Shown: positions 49,001-57,674, counted from the stretch's first letter. The stretch is 64,000 nucleotides of DNA from Ancylobacter tetraedralis (GCF_014195655.1 NZ_JACICD010000001.1:224682-288681), one strand, 5' to 3'. The notes: generated by a model from the letters alone, not told the origin. Translations and numbers: made by a program.

Positions 49001-50536
49001 TCAGGCCACCTGCCGCACATGGGTGGGGCGGGCGGCGGCCAGCGCACTCTCCGAATGGCGGGCGAGGGCGGCGGGGGCGGGATGATCGGTGCGGAAATGC
49101 CCGCCCCGGCTCTCGGTGCGGTGTAGCGCGGCTTCCGTGACCATTCTTGCGACGAGCGAAAGGTCGTCGCCATCCCGCGCGTTCAGCTCGCCGAGCCGCT
49201 GCACCGCGGCGTCCAGCATCGACGCCTCGCGGACCACGCCGACATGACTATCCATCAGCGCGCGGATTTCCGCACGGGCGGACGAGCCGACCGGGGCCGG
49301 GGAGGGCGCGCGGGCGATTCCCGCGCCGGCCTCGCTGCCGGCAATGTCGGCGGCGATCCATTCGGCATAGGCCAGCGCCTCCAGCAGCGAGTTGCTGGCG
49401 AGGCGATTGGCGCCGTGCAGGCCGGTCGAGGCCACCTCGCCGCAAGCCCACAGGCCCGCCACGCTGGAGCGACCGCAATCATCCACGTTGATGCCGCCCA
49501 TGTGGTAATGCGCCGCCGGCCGCACCGGAATGGGCTGGTGCGCCGGATCGAGCCCGTGCGCGCGGCAGAGCGCGGCGACGCCGGGAAAACGCCGCCCCAC
49601 ATCCGTCCGCCGCGCGTCGAGCACCACGTGGCGGCCTGCCGCGTTCTGCGCGAAGATGGCGCGGGCGACCACGTCGCGCGGGGCGAGTTCCTGCCCCGGC
49701 ACCTCCATCATGAAGCGCTCGCCGCGATCGTTGAACAGCTTCGCCCCCTCGCCGCGCAGCGCCTCGGTCGCCAGCGGCATGGGTGCGGGGCCGCCCAGAA
49801 GATCCGCCCCGGCCGGATTGGCGGCGGTGACGATCGCGGTCGGGTGAAACTGCACGAATTCCAGGTCGCGCAGCATGGCGCCTGCCCGCGCCGCGAGCGC
49901 GAGGCCGGAACCGACGGCGCCGAGCGGGTTGGTGGTGGAGGCGTAGAGCCCTCCCAGCCCGCCGGTCGCCAGCACCACCGCACGGGCCGGCAGGCCGGTC
50001 ACACGCCCGGCACGGTCGCGCAGGGCGATGCCGCGCACGGTGCCGGCCTCGTCGGTGAGCAACTCGCTGGCGCGCACGTCCTCGATCACCGCGATCGTCG
50101 GGCAGGCGCGCGCGGCCTTCACCAGCGTTTCCAGCACGAGGCGCCCGGTGCCGTCGCCCCCGGCATGAACGATACGGCGGCGCGAATGGGCGGCCTCCAG
50201 CCCGAGCGCGAGGGCGCCATCGGGCGCGCGGTCGAACGGCGTGCCCAGTTGCACCAGCCAGTCGATGGCACCGGGCGCCGCCGCCACGATGCGCCGCGCC
50301 ACCTCGGGTTCGGACAGGCCGGCGCCGGCCTTGAGCGTATCGATGGCGTGATAATCGGGCCGGTCATCATCGCCCAGCGCGGCGGCGATGCCACCCTGCG
50401 CCCAGCCGGTGGCGGCCTCGGCGCCGAGCGGGGCGGCGACAATGAGCGTGACGGGAAGCGGCGCAAGGCGTAGCGCGGTGGCGAGGCCGGCGACCCCGCC
50501 GCCGACCACGACGATATTCTCGGGCGAATGGCGCAA
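49001..50536 (-). CDS. nadB: L-aspartate oxidase
   Basis: FAD enzyme oxidising L-aspartate to iminoaspartate for NAD synthesis; about 511 residues. The FAD loop IVVVGGGVAGLATALRLA begins near residue 7. The succinate-dehydrogenase-like blocks HAGGDGTGRLVLETL, FVQFHPTA, GPAPMPLATEALRGEGAKLFNDRGERFM and AAHYHMGGINVDDCGRSSVAGLWACGEVASTGLHGANRLASNSLLE are present in order. The TTG at 50536 with AAGG nine bases upstream, just after the nadA stop, is the best start; no ATG is available near the domain border. Confidence 0.94.
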   Translation of the reverse strand: MRHSPENIVVVGGGVAGLATALRLAPLPVTLIVAAPLGAEAATGWAQGGIAAALGDDDRPDYHAIDTLKAGAGLSEPEVARRIVAAAPGAIDWLVQLGTPFDRAPDGALALGLEAAHSRRRIVHAGGDGTGRLVLETLVKAARACPTIAVIEDVRASELLTDEAGTVRGIALRDRAGRVTGLPARAVVLATGGLGGLYASTTNPLGAVGSGLALAARAGAMLRDLEFVQFHPTAIVTAANPAGADLLGGPAPMPLATEALRGEGAKLFNDRGERFMMEVPGQELAPRDVVARAIFAQNAAGRHVVLDARRTDVGRRFPGVAALCRAHGLDPAHQPIPVRPAAHYHMGGINVDDCGRSSVAGLWACGEVASTGLHGANRLASNSLLEALAYAEWIAADIAGSEAGAGIARAPSPAPVGSSARAEIRALMDSHVGVVREASMLDAAVQRLGELNARDGDDLSLVARMVTEAALHRTESRGGHFRTDHPAPAALARHSESALAAARPTHVRQVA

Positions 50537-50549
50537 CGCAGGAAGCCTT

Positions 50550-51638
50550 TCAGGAAATGGCGAGCATGCGCTCGACCGCGCGGCGGGCCCGGTCGGCAAT
50601 GGCCGGGTCGATCTCGACCGCGTGGGTCATCGTCTCCAGTGCCCGGCGGATATTGGGCAGCGTGATCCGCCGCATGTGCGGGCACAGGTTGCAGGGGCGC
50701 ACGAACTCGATGTCGGGGTGGTTCACTGCGACATTGTCGGCCATCGAGCACTCGGTGATGAGCACCACGCGGGCCGGCTTCTCGTCGCGCACGTAATCCG
50801 CCATCCCGGCGGTGGAGCCGGCATAGTCCGCCTCTGCCACCACCTCGGGCGGGCATTCGGGATGGGCGAGCACGACGATGCCGGGATGGGCTTCGCGCAG
50901 ATCGCGAATATCCTGCGGGTTGAAGCGCTCATGCACCTCGCAATGGCCCTTCCAGGCGATCAGCTCGAGCTCCGGCACCTGTTTCTGCACATTCTGCGCG
51001 AGATACTCGTCCGGCAGCATGAGGATGCGGTTGACGCCCCATTCCTTCGCCACGGCGCGCACCACCTTCACCGCGTTGCCGGAAGTGCAGCAATAATCGC
51101 TCTCGGCCTTCACCGCGGCCGAGGTGTTGACATAGGTGATCACGGGCACGCCGGGATAATGCTGGCGCAGCAGGCGGATATCTTCCGCCGTGATGCTCTC
51201 GGCCAGCGAGCAGCCCGCCTGCATGTCCGGCATCAGAACGGTCTTGGAGGGGTTCAGCAGCTTGGTCGTCTCGGCCATGAAGTGCACGCCGGCCATGACG
51301 ATGACGTCGGCGTCGATCGTCACCGCCTCGCGGGCCAGCGCGAGGCTGTCGCCGACGATGTCCGCCACCGTGTTGAAGATTTCCGGCGCCTGGTAATTGT
51401 GCCCGAGCACCACGGCGTTGCGCTCGCGCTTGAGCCGCTCGATGGCCTCCACGTCGCGCGCGATCCGCGGCCACTCGGCCAGGGTGATGTGGCGCGACAC
51501 CCGCGCATAGAGATGAGCCAGCGGCAGCGTGGAGGCGACGTCGCGCGCGACGGCAGGCGCGACGGCAAGCGCGGCAACGGAAACCGGGGCGAGGTCCTCG
51601 GCCGGCTCGACACGGGCGGCGGGGTTCATGTCCAGCAT
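50550..51638 (-). CDS. nadA: Quinolinate synthase A (4Fe-4S)
   Basis: Condenses iminoaspartate with dihydroxyacetone phosphate to quinolinate; 362 residues. [57 protein letters not shown] and the C-terminal [17 protein letters not shown] supply the conserved cysteines for the oxygen-sensitive cluster. A GGGAGGG RBS lies upstream of the ATG at 51638. First gene of the nad operon, preceded by two identical-form dyads (51650-51734). Confidence 0.96.
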   Translation of the reverse strand: MLDMNPAARVEPAEDLAPVSVAALAVAPAVARDVASTLPLAHLYARVSRHITLAEWPRIARDVEAIERLKRERNAVVLGHNYQAPEIFNTVADIVGDSLALAREAVTIDADVIVMAGVHFMAETTKLLNPSKTVLMPDMQAGCSLAESITAEDIRLLRQHYPGVPVITYVNTSAAVKAESDYCCTSGNAVKVVRAVAKEWGVNRILMLPDEYLAQNVQKQVPELELIAWKGHCEVHERFNPQDIRDLREAHPGIVVLAHPECPPEVVAEADYAGSTAGMADYVRDEKPARVVLITECSMADNVAVNHPDIEFVRPCNLCPHMRRITLPNIRRALETMTHAVEIDPAIADRARRAVERMLAIS

Positions 51639-51649
51639 CGCACCCTCCC

Positions 51650-51734
51650 TTATGCTCTTTTTGAGTATAATATGGGTCAAAGAAGACCGGGCGACGTGCC
51701 CGGCATTTCGAGCTTATGCTAGGACTGAGTATAA
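51650..51734. promoter_or_regulatory. Two matching operators upstream of nadA
   Basis: Site 1 (51650-51670) and site 2 (51714-51734) share TTATGCT, five variable bases, then TGAGTATAA; each is a near-perfect dyad (TTATgCT against AGTATAA). They are 64 bases apart and enclose the nadA promoter region. Alphaproteobacterial NAD genes are known to be controlled by NrtR- or NadQ-type repressors with paired dyads; which protein binds here cannot be told, as no such gene is adjacent. Confidence 0.7.
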
Positions 51735-51752
51735 GGGGTTGTCAACTGTTCG

Positions 51753-52298
51753 TCACAAAGCCGATGAAGGTGGCGGGGGCGGTTCCAGTGGGGCATCGCC
51801 GCTGGCGGGCGGGGTGGCGCCATGCCGGCGCACGGGCACGCCGGCGCGGGCTTCGATGAAGCGCTCGATCGGCAGCGCCAGCACCAGCAGCATCAGGGTG
51901 ACGGCGATGCCCATGACGATGAGGTGCCAGGAGGCGAGGGCGCAGGCGATGCCGAGCGCCGCCGTCACCCACACGGTGGCGGCCGTGGTGAGGCCATGCA
52001 CGCGGCTGGAATGGCGCTTGTGCAGCACCACCCCGGCGCCGAGAAAGCCGATGCCGGTCATGATGCCCTGGATGATGCCCTGCACCACGCGGCTGGTGGC
52101 GTCGGGATGGCCGGCAATGCCATCGACCCGCATCGCGGTAAGGGCGACCAGCGCCGCGCCCATCGCGACCAGGCCGAGCGTGCGCATGCCGGTCGGCTTG
52201 CCGCGCAGGTCGCGGTTGATGCCGATGAGCATGCCGCAGACCGCCGCCACCAGCAGGCGGAACAGGGCCTCAATATCGTGTGGCGACATCAGGTCCAT
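51753..52298 (-). CDS. MgtC/SapB-family membrane protein
   Basis: A 181-residue protein with four to five hydrophobic segments in the conserved MgtC layout: LFRLLVAAVCGMLIGINRDLRGKPTGMRTLGLVAMGAAL, GIIQGIMTGIGFLGAGVVLH and HGLTTAATVWVTAALGIACALA. The C-terminal domain of long MgtC is missing; instead there is a short Pro-rich tail. Members are linked to magnesium starvation and ATP-synthase control. Apparently monocistronic; the gene ends 19 bases before the nadA operator. Confidence 0.9.
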   Translation of the reverse strand: MDLMSPHDIEALFRLLVAAVCGMLIGINRDLRGKPTGMRTLGLVAMGAALVALTAMRVDGIAGHPDATSRVVQGIIQGIMTGIGFLGAGVVLHKRHSSRVHGLTTAATVWVTAALGIACALASWHLIVMGIAVTLMLLVLALPIERFIEARAGVPVRRHGATPPASGDAPLEPPPPPSSAL

Positions 52299-52407
52299 GG
52301 CGATCTCTTGGGGCGATGGTCGTCGCGGCAGGCGACGTTCGTCCACGTGACGTGCGCCGATGCCGCCACCCGGTCAAGCGCCCGCCCGCCCGTGCGTGCC
52401 GCCGCGA

Positions 52408-52866
52408 TCAGTCGGTCCGGCCGATCCGGGCGATCAGCGCCTCGACCGCCTGCGCGTAACCCTCCGGCCCAAGGCCGAAGACGCAGCCCGTCACCACGGC
52501 GGAGAGCGGCGAATGATGGCGGAAGGGCTCGCGCGTGAACACGTTGCTCACATGCACCTGGATCGCCGGTTTCGCGATGGCGGCGAGCGCGTCGCGCAGG
52601 GCGATGGACGTGTAGGAGAGGCTGCCGGCATTGATGACGATGCCGTCCGCCGTGCCGCGCGCCTGCTGCACCCAGTCGACCAGTTCGCCCTCACAGTTCG
52701 ACTGGCGGAAATCGACGCTGCCGCCCTGCGCCTGCGCGCGTGCGCGGCAGGCCTGCGCGATGTCGTCCAGCGTCAGCGCGCCATAGGGCCCGTGCGGGTC
52801 GAGCCCGTAGAGATTGGTGTTGGGCCCGCTGAGGATCAGGATATGGACCGGCCGGGGCGCGCTCAT
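52408..52866 (-). CDS. AroQ-like (type II dehydroquinase fold) protein with altered active site
   Basis: 152 residues, the type II dehydroquinase length and fold: ILILSGPNTNLYGLDPHGPYG, NCEGELVDWVQQA, NAGSLSYTSIALRDAL, QVHVSNVFTREPFRHHS. The catalytic tyrosine (HGPYG), the asparagine (NAG) and His in HVSN are kept. The catalytic Arg expected at the GxREP position is Asp (GLDP), the histidine of THTS is Tyr (SYTS), and the Glu before HxS is Gln. It is unlikely to be the housekeeping shikimate enzyme. Last gene of the catabolic operon, its ATG overlapping the GlcG-like stop. Confidence 0.85.
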   Translation of the reverse strand: MSAPRPVHILILSGPNTNLYGLDPHGPYGALTLDDIAQACRARAQAQGGSVDFRQSNCEGELVDWVQQARGTADGIVINAGSLSYTSIALRDALAAIAKPAIQVHVSNVFTREPFRHHSPLSAVVTGCVFGLGPEGYAQAVEALIARIGRTD

Positions 52867-53288
52867 GGGGTCTGATCCTGCGCGCCGATGGCGGCCAGCC
52901 CCGCGCGGGCGACCTCCACATCCTGCGCCCCCGTGCCCGAGCCGACGCCGATGCCGCCGACGCACGTGCCGTCAAGGAGGATGGGCAGCCCGCCCTCGAG
53001 ATTGGTCAGGCGCTGCCCGGCGGCCAGCGACAGCTTGATCTCGTCCGCCGGGTTCAGCCGCGCGGAGGGCTGGCGGTGCGAGGCGGCGGTGATTGCCTTG
53101 GACAGCGAGGTCTCGCGCGACAGCAGCCTGGCGCCGTCCATGCGAACGAAAGCCAGCAGGTTGCCGCCCTCGTCGACGATGGTGATGTTCTGCGGCACGC
53201 CAAGTTCGTTCGCCCGGGCGACGGCGGCGGCCAGCATGACGAGCGCGCCGGCATGGGTCAGCTTGAGCGCGGGACGGGTGAACGGCAT
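52863..53288 (-). CDS. GlcG/HbpS-family protein
   Basis: About 141 residues of the GlcG/HbpS (heme-degrading/adduct-binding) family: LTHAGALVMLAAAVARANELG, NITIVDEGGNLLAFVRMDGA, SLSKAITAASHRQPSA and GLPILLDGTCVGGIGVGSGTGAQDVEVARAGLAAI. The function is poorly defined; these genes recur in catabolic operons and may be ring-cleavage or tautomerase-like accessories. Cytoplasmic here (no signal). The ATG at 53288 has GAGG eight bases upstream; one at 53306 is possible. Coupled to the AroQ-like gene by a 4-base overlap. Confidence 0.83.
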   Translation of the reverse strand: MPFTRPALKLTHAGALVMLAAAVARANELGVPQNITIVDEGGNLLAFVRMDGARLLSRETSLSKAITAASHRQPSARLNPADEIKLSLAAGQRLTNLEGGLPILLDGTCVGGIGVGSGTGAQDVEVARAGLAAIGAQDQTP

Positions 53289-53312
53289 GGGACTGGCCTC
53301 GCTCATCAGGGG

Positions 53313-53990
53313 CTATCGATCGCCCGGCACGCCATAGGACGGCGCCGTGGTGGGGTCGAGCGCGCGGGTGACATAGGCGTCCATCTGCGGCTTCCACAGC
53401 GCCCATAGCGCGGCAAGCTCGGCCATCACGTCGCCCTCCGACCAGTCGATCCGCAGATCCGCGACCGGCCACGCCACCGTGTCGACGATCAGGAGGCCGG
53501 CCGAGTGCACCGGCCCGGCTTCGCCGCCGGCCGCCACGCCCGCCTGCATCGCCGCCACCAGCCGGTCGCCGAGATCGGCCTCGGGCAGCGCCTCGAAGGC
53601 CGCGACCATCGCCGCCGGCACGTCCGTCGAGGCGAGCAGGTTGCCCGCTGCCGCCACGTCCCGGCCATGGGCGATGGCGTGGGTGCCGAGCGTCTTCGCC
53701 CCCGAATGGCCGGCGGCCGGCCCCTGGCGGCCCAGCACGACGACCTGCCGGTAGTCGAAGAACGGCGCTTCCTGCGCGAAGCGCGCCAGCACCTCGTCGG
53801 GCGACAGGCCGCTCGCCAGCAGATCGAGCCCCTTGGGGCCGAGCGTCGGGTCGGTGATGTTCTGCGTGGAGACCACGCCGATGCCGGCGCGGGCATGGGC
53901 GCAGCGCGCCGCCACTGCCGGCGAGGAGGAGGAGACGGCGATGCCGAACCGGCCGGTGGCGGCGCAGCGGGCGGAGATGGAGAAGGTCAC
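53313..53990 (-). CDS. DUF1028 Ntn-hydrolase-like protein
   Basis: 225 residues of DUF1028. It begins MTFSISARCAATGRFGIAVSSSSPAVAARC and continues GIGVVSTQNITDPTLGPKGLDLL, QVVVLGRQGPAAGHSG and NLLASTDVPAAMVAAFE. Members have an Ntn-hydrolase fold and are frequently encoded next to RidA and amidase genes, suggesting hydrolysis of an amide or similar bond during degradation of nitrogen compounds. GTG start with GGGAGG upstream, 13 bases after ridA. Confidence 0.87.
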   Translation of the reverse strand: MTFSISARCAATGRFGIAVSSSSPAVAARCAHARAGIGVVSTQNITDPTLGPKGLDLLASGLSPDEVLARFAQEAPFFDYRQVVVLGRQGPAAGHSGAKTLGTHAIAHGRDVAAAGNLLASTDVPAAMVAAFEALPEADLGDRLVAAMQAGVAAGGEAGPVHSAGLLIVDTVAWPVADLRIDWSEGDVMAELAALWALWKPQMDAYVTRALDPTTAPSYGVPGDR

Positions 53991-54003
53991 GCGCGCCTCC
54001 CGC

Positions 54004-54423
54004 TCAGGCGGCGTCGGGGATGACGGCCGTCACCTCGATCTCGACCAGCCATTCCGGCCGGGCCAGCGCCGAGACCACGAGGCCGGTGGAGACCGGGAAC
54101 ACGCCCTTCAGCCACTTCCCCATCTCCTGGTACACCGCCTCGCGGTGGCGGATGTCGGTGAGGTAGATCACTACCCGGCAGATGTGGCTGAGGTCGCTGC
54201 CCGCTTCCTCCAGCAGCATCTTGATGTTGGCCATCGCCTTCTCCGCCTGCTTGCCGGCATCGCCGACATGGAGGCTCTCGCGCGTGTCGAGGTCCTGCGC
54301 GATCTGCCCGCGCAGAAACACCATGGTGCCCCGCGCCACCACGGCCTGGCACAGATCATTGTCGAGCTTCTGCTCGGGATAGGTGGCCCGGGTGTTGAAG
54401 GGGCGGATGCGCGTGTGGACCAT
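54004..54423 (-). CDS. RidA/YjgF-family imine deaminase or hydrolase
   Basis: 139 residues. VFLRGQIAQDLDT, GKQAEKAMANIKMLLEEAGSDLSHICRVVIYLT and RPEWLVEIEVTAVI are the RidA-family blocks, but the canonical catalytic Arg of the C-R-hydrophobic region reads ALARPEW, so it may be one of the Rid subgroups other than RidA. Such enzymes hydrolyse reactive enamines/imines or aminoacrylates, like RutC in pyrimidine degradation. Cytosolic, fifth gene from the 3' end of the operon. Confidence 0.88.
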   Translation of the reverse strand: MVHTRIRPFNTRATYPEQKLDNDLCQAVVARGTMVFLRGQIAQDLDTRESLHVGDAGKQAEKAMANIKMLLEEAGSDLSHICRVVIYLTDIRHREAVYQEMGKWLKGVFPVSTGLVVSALARPEWLVEIEVTAVIPDAA

Positions 54424-54462
54424 GGCGGGGTTCTTTCGGGGGTAAGGCTCTTTCGGGGGCGG

Positions 54463-55680
54463 TTAGTCGGTCAGGTCGAGCGGTTCGCTCAAGCGGGCGG
54501 CGAGGCGCTCCATCATGCGGCACGCGGCGGCGAGTTCGTCGAGGCCGATCCACTCGTCCGCCTTGTGCGCCCGGGCGATGTCGCCCGGCCCGCAGACCAG
54601 GGTGGCGATACCGGCCGCATGATAGAGGCCCGCCTCCGTGCCGAAGGCGAGGGTCACGGGTGGCTCGCGGAAATCGGCCAGCGCGGAAACAAAGCCCAGC
54701 GCGGCGCTGTCCGCTTGCGTGTCGAGCCCGGGATAATCGCTGAGCGTCTCCACCACGATGTCCGCCTCCGGGGCCTGCACGTGCAGTCGCGCGCGGGCCT
54801 CCGTCAGGATCGCATCAAGGGCCGCGTTGAGGGCGCCGATATCGGTGCCGGGCAGGGTGCGTGCCTCGAATTCGAGCGTCGCGCGGTCCGGCACCAGGTT
54901 GAGGGCGCTGCCGCCATGAAGGGAGCCGACATGCAGGCTCGCATAGGGCGGCTCGAAGGCGGCGTCGGTGGTGGCGCGCAGCGTGCGGCCGAGCGCGAAC
55001 AGCCCGCTCGCGACCTCGGTGGCGGCTTCCACCGCATTGGCGGCGCGGTGCAGCAGGGCGGAGTGCCCGCCGCGCCCGGTGACGGTGACGCGGCGGGCGA
55101 ACTTGCCCTTGTGCGCGCGGGCGACCTTCATCCCGGTCGGCTCGCCGACGATGCAGAGAACCGGGGGCACGGGCAGGTTCGCCACCTCCCGCACCACATC
55201 GGGCGCGCCGAGGCAGCCCAGTTCCTCGTCATACGAGAAGCACAGATGCACCGGCGTCGCGGTCGCCGCCCGCGTGAAGGCACCGACCTGCGCCAGCACG
55301 ACGGCGAGGAAGCCCTTCATGTCGGTGGCGCCGCGCCCATAGAGGCGGCCGTCGCGAATGTCGGCGCGGAACGGCTCGCTCGCCCAGTCCTGCCCCGCCA
55401 CCGGCACCACGTCGGTATGGGCGGAAAGCACGATGCCCGGCCGCTCCGTTGGGCCGATCGTGGCAAGGAGCGAGGCCTTGTCGCCGGCTTCATTCGGGAT
55501 GAGCCGGCTGGCGATGCCGTGACGGGCGAGATGATCGGCGATGAAATGGAGGATCGGCAGGTTCGTGCCGGCGCTGACCGAGGGAAAGGCGATGAGCTGG
55601 CCGAGCAGGTCGATGACGGCGCCGTCCGGCATGCCGGGCGCACCTCCTGCCAGATCTCGCGCCCGCGCCTCGCTCGGCAT
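54463..55680 (-). CDS. ArgE/DapE-type metallo-deacylase (M20 family)
   Basis: 405-residue M20 metallohydrolase resembling acetylornithine deacetylase. Zinc ligands: His in VLSAHTDVVPV, Asp in LYGRGATDMKGF, the catalytic/ligand pair in CFSYDEELGCLGA, and C-terminal His in IARAHKADEWIG. GGRGGHSALLHRAANAVEAA marks the dimerisation domain. Given the neighbours it probably removes an acyl group from a catabolic intermediate rather than from N-acetylornithine. The start gives 3 bases' gap from the flavin reductase stop. Confidence 0.88.
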   Translation of the reverse strand: MPSEARARDLAGGAPGMPDGAVIDLLGQLIAFPSVSAGTNLPILHFIADHLARHGIASRLIPNEAGDKASLLATIGPTERPGIVLSAHTDVVPVAGQDWASEPFRADIRDGRLYGRGATDMKGFLAVVLAQVGAFTRAATATPVHLCFSYDEELGCLGAPDVVREVANLPVPPVLCIVGEPTGMKVARAHKGKFARRVTVTGRGGHSALLHRAANAVEAATEVASGLFALGRTLRATTDAAFEPPYASLHVGSLHGGSALNLVPDRATLEFEARTLPGTDIGALNAALDAILTEARARLHVQAPEADIVVETLSDYPGLDTQADSAALGFVSALADFREPPVTLAFGTEAGLYHAAGIATLVCGPGDIARAHKADEWIGLDELAAACRMMERLAARLSEPLDLTD

Positions 55681-55683
55681 GCG

Positions 55684-56175
55684 TCAGGCGACCTCGAGTT
55701 TGTGATAGGCGCGGTTGGAATAGACCAGCGGCTTGGCCGCGTCGCTCGCCAGCGCCAGCACCTCACCGGCGATGATGTGATGCGTGCCGAACTCGAACAC
55801 GCCGGCGATCCGGCAGTCGAAGCGGCACAGCGCCCCCATCAGCACCGGCGAGCCGGTGTGCAGCCGCTCCCACTGAGCCACCGCGAAGCGGTCTTCCGCC
55901 AGCTCGGGGATCAGGCCGGCGAAGCTGTCGGCCACCCGGTGCTGGCCATGCGCGAGGATGTTGGCGGCAAACACGCCGTTGGCGATCAGCGTCGGCAGGG
56001 TGCGGCTGCCCTTGTTGAGGCAGAACAGCACCGAGGGCGGTTCCATCGACAGCGAGCAGAGCGAGGAGACGGTGACGCCCGCCCGTCCCGCCTCGCCGTC
56101 CGTGGTGACCACGGTCACGCCCGAGGCCGTGCGGCCCATGGCTTCGCGAAACAGGGCGACGTCGATCCCGCTCAT
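55684..56175 (-). CDS. Flavin reductase (HpaC-like)
   Basis: 163 residues of the flavin-reductase-like domain, which uses NAD(P)H to supply free FADH2 to a partner monooxygenase: FREAMGRTASGVTVVTTDGEAGRAGVTVSSLCSLSMEPPSVLFCLN, FAANILA and GSPVLMGALCRFDCRIAGVFEFGTHHIIAGEVLA are conserved. The start overlaps the monooxygenase stop by four bases, the tight coupling usual for two-component flavin monooxygenases. Confidence 0.93.
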   Translation of the reverse strand: MSGIDVALFREAMGRTASGVTVVTTDGEAGRAGVTVSSLCSLSMEPPSVLFCLNKGSRTLPTLIANGVFAANILAHGQHRVADSFAGLIPELAEDRFAVAQWERLHTGSPVLMGALCRFDCRIAGVFEFGTHHIIAGEVLALASDAAKPLVYSNRAYHKLEVA

Positions 56176-57626
56176 TTCCCGGTCCCCATTACCTGGTCCG
56201 ACAGGCCGGCCGCCTTGCGCACGAAGTCGAGCGGGCCGGAAAAGTCGAAGGCGTTGTACACCGCATTGAGATGGTTGAAATGCGGCGCCTGCGCGAACTG
56301 CACGAAGGTCAGGCGGTGGCCGGCATAATCGGAATTGAGCAGGTCGCGGGCGAAGGCGAGCAGCTTGCGCCGGTCCTCGGATTCCCACTGCTTGTTCAGC
56401 GAGTAGAATTTCTTCAGCCACTCGCCCGAGCCTTCCGCCTCGAAGGCGGCGGCGTTCGGCGTCACGCAGATCTGCCCGCCGCACAGTTCGCGGGCGATGT
56501 GCATCATCGCCGGCAGGTTGGCGCAGGCGTGGATGCGCCCGGCATAGAGCATCGACTGGTTGGGCATCAAAAGCCCGCCGGGGCTCTTCTCCGCCAGCGT
56601 GATGGATGCGGTGAGGTGGGCGTTGATGCCCTCGCGGTAGCACACGAGATCGGCGAGCTTCTCGCGCACCGATTGCAGCTTTTCGAGCCCGGTCTGCCGG
56701 GCGTTGAACATCGCCGCGCCGATCATCATGTCGGCGACGTAGAGCAGGCGGTGCACATAGGGGAAGGCCGAGTAGCGGTGCAGCGTCGCGCGCACGAACT
56801 GCGCCGCCTTGGTGTGGCGGTAGAAGAACACGTTCTCCCAGGGGATCAGCACGTTGTCGAAGATGACCAGCGATTCCACCTCGTCGAACCGGTTGGCGAG
56901 CGGGTAGTCCTTCGGATTGGTGCGGCCGGCGAAGGAGGAGCGGCAGATCTGCCGCACGCCCGGCGCGCCCATCTCGATGATGCCGCCCACCGCGTAATCG
57001 GACAGCGTCTCGTTGGTCCACGCGCCGACGGTTGGCTTGAGGAAGGCCTGGTCGGCATAGGCCGCGGCGGTTTCGTATTTGGCGCCGCGGATGATGATGC
57101 CCGCGTCTGTCTCCTTCACGACATGCACCATCATGTCGGGATCCTGATCCTGCGGGGCGAGCGAACGGTCGCCCTTGGGATCGGTGTTGGCCGAGACATG
57201 GAAGATGTCGTTGTCGAAGATGTTCTGCACGTGCCGGTCGACATTGTCGGCGAAGCGGGGGTCAAACTCCGCCAGCACGTCGCGCCCGTCCATGAGCGAC
57301 CAGACTTCGCCGATCGTCTCGTCGCCGACGCGGGTCACCACGCCGCCAATGTCCTGCATGACCGCATCGACGGCGGCGATCTTGTCGCTCCAGTCCTTCG
57401 TCTCGCGCGGCGGCTTGTAGAAGATGGTGTTGCGCTTGTTGTCCTCGACATAGGTGAGGCGGTCCTGGTAGCGCGCCTCATGCGCCATGTCGTACATGCG
57501 CGCCCGCACGTCGACGATCGGCTTGAAGGAGGGATGCTGGGTGACATCCTTCACCCGCTCGCCGTCCATCCAGATCTCGCGGCCGTCCTGGAGACCCTGC
57601 CGGTACGCGTCGCCTGTGCGGATCAT
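56172..57626 (-). CDS. FADH2-dependent monooxygenase, HpaB family
   Basis: 484-residue oxygenase with an acyl-CoA-dehydrogenase-like fold. MIRTGDAYRQGLQDGREIWMDGERVKDVTQHPSFKP is the classic HpaB start. Further blocks are DPDMMVHVVKETDAGIIIRGAK, SSFAGRTNPKDYPLANRFDEVESLVIFDNVLIPWENVFFY and GGQICVTPNAAAFE. The family hydroxylates phenols (4-hydroxyphenylacetate, chlorophenols) or pyrrole-2-carboxylate with FADH2 from a separate reductase. First gene of the operon, divergent from its LysR gene. Substrate unknown; none of the usual homoprotocatechuate genes follow, so it is not the ordinary hpa pathway. Confidence 0.9.
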   Translation of the reverse strand: MIRTGDAYRQGLQDGREIWMDGERVKDVTQHPSFKPIVDVRARMYDMAHEARYQDRLTYVEDNKRNTIFYKPPRETKDWSDKIAAVDAVMQDIGGVVTRVGDETIGEVWSLMDGRDVLAEFDPRFADNVDRHVQNIFDNDIFHVSANTDPKGDRSLAPQDQDPDMMVHVVKETDAGIIIRGAKYETAAAYADQAFLKPTVGAWTNETLSDYAVGGIIEMGAPGVRQICRSSFAGRTNPKDYPLANRFDEVESLVIFDNVLIPWENVFFYRHTKAAQFVRATLHRYSAFPYVHRLLYVADMMIGAAMFNARQTGLEKLQSVREKLADLVCYREGINAHLTASITLAEKSPGGLLMPNQSMLYAGRIHACANLPAMMHIARELCGGQICVTPNAAAFEAEGSGEWLKKFYSLNKQWESEDRRKLLAFARDLLNSDYAGHRLTFVQFAQAPHFNHLNAVYNAFDFSGPLDFVRKAAGLSDQVMGTGK

Positions 57627-57674
57627 GCGGTGCTTCCTTTTCCTGTCAGGAAATATTGCGCTTTCCCCATGGAT

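Noticed and set aside
56172-57626. Part of the standard 4-hydroxyphenylacetate pathway
   Set aside because: No homoprotocatechuate ring-cleavage, decarboxylase or hydratase genes follow; the neighbours are RidA, DUF1028 and deacylase genes.
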